Shown here in pieces: positions 12,774 through 13,195 of a stretch of DNA of 13,195 bases. Every line of letters starts with the position of its first letter. The stretch's first letter is position 1. The stretch is from an uncultured Corynebacterium sp. GTDB lineage: Bacteria; Actinomycetota; Actinomycetes; Mycobacteriales; Mycobacteriaceae. Below the pieces are notes generated by a model. It was not told the origin of the DNA. It was given only the letters and a program-made list of their open reading frames with translations, and did no database searches. The DNA is taken from the NCBI RefSeq assembly GCF_943914615.1, contig NZ_CALUCS010000033.1, forward strand, positions 1-13,195. The letters run 5' to 3'. The position numbers were made by a program, and so were the translations under genes.

Positions 12774-13095
12774 GTGTCGCAGGCTAGTCACCTGAGGCGC
12801 ACTGCAGTTGTGGAATATGTTGCAGCACCTGTCGAAAGTTCAGTTGTCGGCGCAGTATTCATGCGATGAGGGTTTCTCTCTTCTCCCCGAAGCGCATGAG
12901 CATCGGTAGCCACTTTCTCCTCCGAGGTGCTGTGGTTGTTCATCCGGTTACTCGGCAACCTTCAGCCTCGTCACCTGGAGGTTGCTTACCGGATAAAGCT
13001 TCTGATGGCTCGTCACCATCGAAGGCCGAAGGTCAATGGCCAAAGGCGAAAAGGCGAGGAAAGGTCCGAAATATCGGGCTTATCCTCGCCTTTTT
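12774..13095 (+). ncRNA. Putative iron-responsive small RNA (about 320 nt)
   Basis: Defined by the DtxR-type promoter on the left and the strong terminator on the right. Its interior can fold: GCAACCTTCAG (12955-12965) pairs over 11 positions with CTGGAGGTTGC (12975-12985), and ATCCGG (12942-12947) with CCGGAT (12989-12994) closes an outer stem. Two pyrimidine tracts (12873-12888 and CTTTCTCCTCC at 12913-12923) look unpaired and are complementary to Shine-Dalgarno sequences. No frame here resembles a known protein; short frames exist (33 codons from 12768, overlapping by ATGA a frame at 12866-13117) but the longer one reads through the terminator. A DtxR-controlled small peptide is the main alternative. 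Confidence 0.4.
13049..13095 (+). terminator. Very strong intrinsic terminator
   Basis: AAAAGGCGAGGA (13049-13060) pairs perfectly with TCCTCGCCTTTT (13083-13094). After one mismatch, eight more pairs (13062-13069 with 13074-13081, two of them G-T) close an AATA loop, and the T-run continues to 13095. The A-run on the left means it could also stop leftward transcription from beyond the window. Confidence 0.85.
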
Positions 13096-13195
13096 CTTAT
13101 TCTTGTGCCGCCTCTAGCTGAACTTATTGACGCCCCGTCTCCGGGTTAAGTAAAGAAAAGTGTGTCTTTTCCGGGCGTGTTGCGGTTATTTGATC
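13096..13195. other. Right edge, no gene seen
   Basis: Holds a third copy of the greA/mca upstream motif (TATTGACGCCCCGT, 13125-13138) and an inverted repeat GAAAAG-TGTGT-CTTTTC (13155-13171). The motif faces rightward, so it may serve a gene beyond the window. The short length prevents any coding call. Confidence 0.35.

Noticed and set aside
13053..13068. GAGGAAAGGTCC resembling the RNase P RNA GAGGAAAGTCC motif
   Set aside because: It is one arm of a terminator hairpin and no other RNase P RNA helices or 3' motifs are present.
12866..13117. 83-codon frame MRVSLFSPKRMSIGSHFL... with hydrophobic C-terminus
   Set aside because: It runs through the whole intrinsic terminator, resembles no family I know, and its hydrophobic tail is encoded largely by the terminator arm and T-run.

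Overview
This 13.2-kb window is chromosomal DNA from a high-GC actinobacterium, almost certainly a Corynebacterium. The evidence is a mycothiol enzyme (Mca), a short-chain Z-prenyl transferase of the mycobacterial Rv1086 type, and the order greA - DUF4307 - mca - small membrane protein - prenyl transferase - coaA - glyA, which recalls the mycobacterial Rv1080c-Rv1093 block with some genes missing. A DtxR-type iron box and several apparently leaderless starts fit the same group. Fatty-acid enzymes (an enoyl-CoA hydratase/isomerase and an acyl-CoA dehydrogenase) lie next to this block. No plasmid, phage or intact transposase gene is visible.

Layout. 1-1645: leftward gabD2 (succinate-semialdehyde dehydrogenase). 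1646-1861: divergent control region. 1862-2767: rightward Bax inhibitor-1/YccA-type membrane protein. 2768-3740: gene-free repeat island with a 15-bp tandem array, two hairpin terminators, two 120-bp elements of identical architecture (3065-3184 and 3384-3503), 31-bp iterated end motifs, a 22-bp triplicate and the greA terminator. 3741-4813: leftward DUF4307 gene followed by greA. 4923-7126: rightward mca, small membrane protein and prenyl transferase. 7184-8101: leftward coaA, convergent with the prenyl transferase. 8287-10271: rightward glyA and pncA. 10394-11194: rightward enoyl-CoA hydratase/isomerase behind a strong dyad. 11219-12394: leftward acyl-CoA dehydrogenase, convergent with the preceding gene. 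12395-13195: no convincing gene, but a DtxR box on a good promoter, structured sequence and a very strong terminator.

Function. The core block is housekeeping: transcript cleavage (GreA), mycothiol-conjugate detoxification (Mca), polyprenyl carrier synthesis, CoA synthesis (CoaA), one-carbon metabolism (GlyA) and NAD salvage (PncA). The flanking genes handle semialdehyde and acyl-CoA oxidation.

The two most interesting signals lie outside genes. One is a possible iron-repressed small RNA of about 320 nt (12774-13095). The other is the pair of 120-bp elements with TGTCG...CGACA ends, element-specific inverted repeats, a shared 14-bp core at the same offset and 31-bp iterated copies of their ends. 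All alignments were done by eye; no database search was possible.
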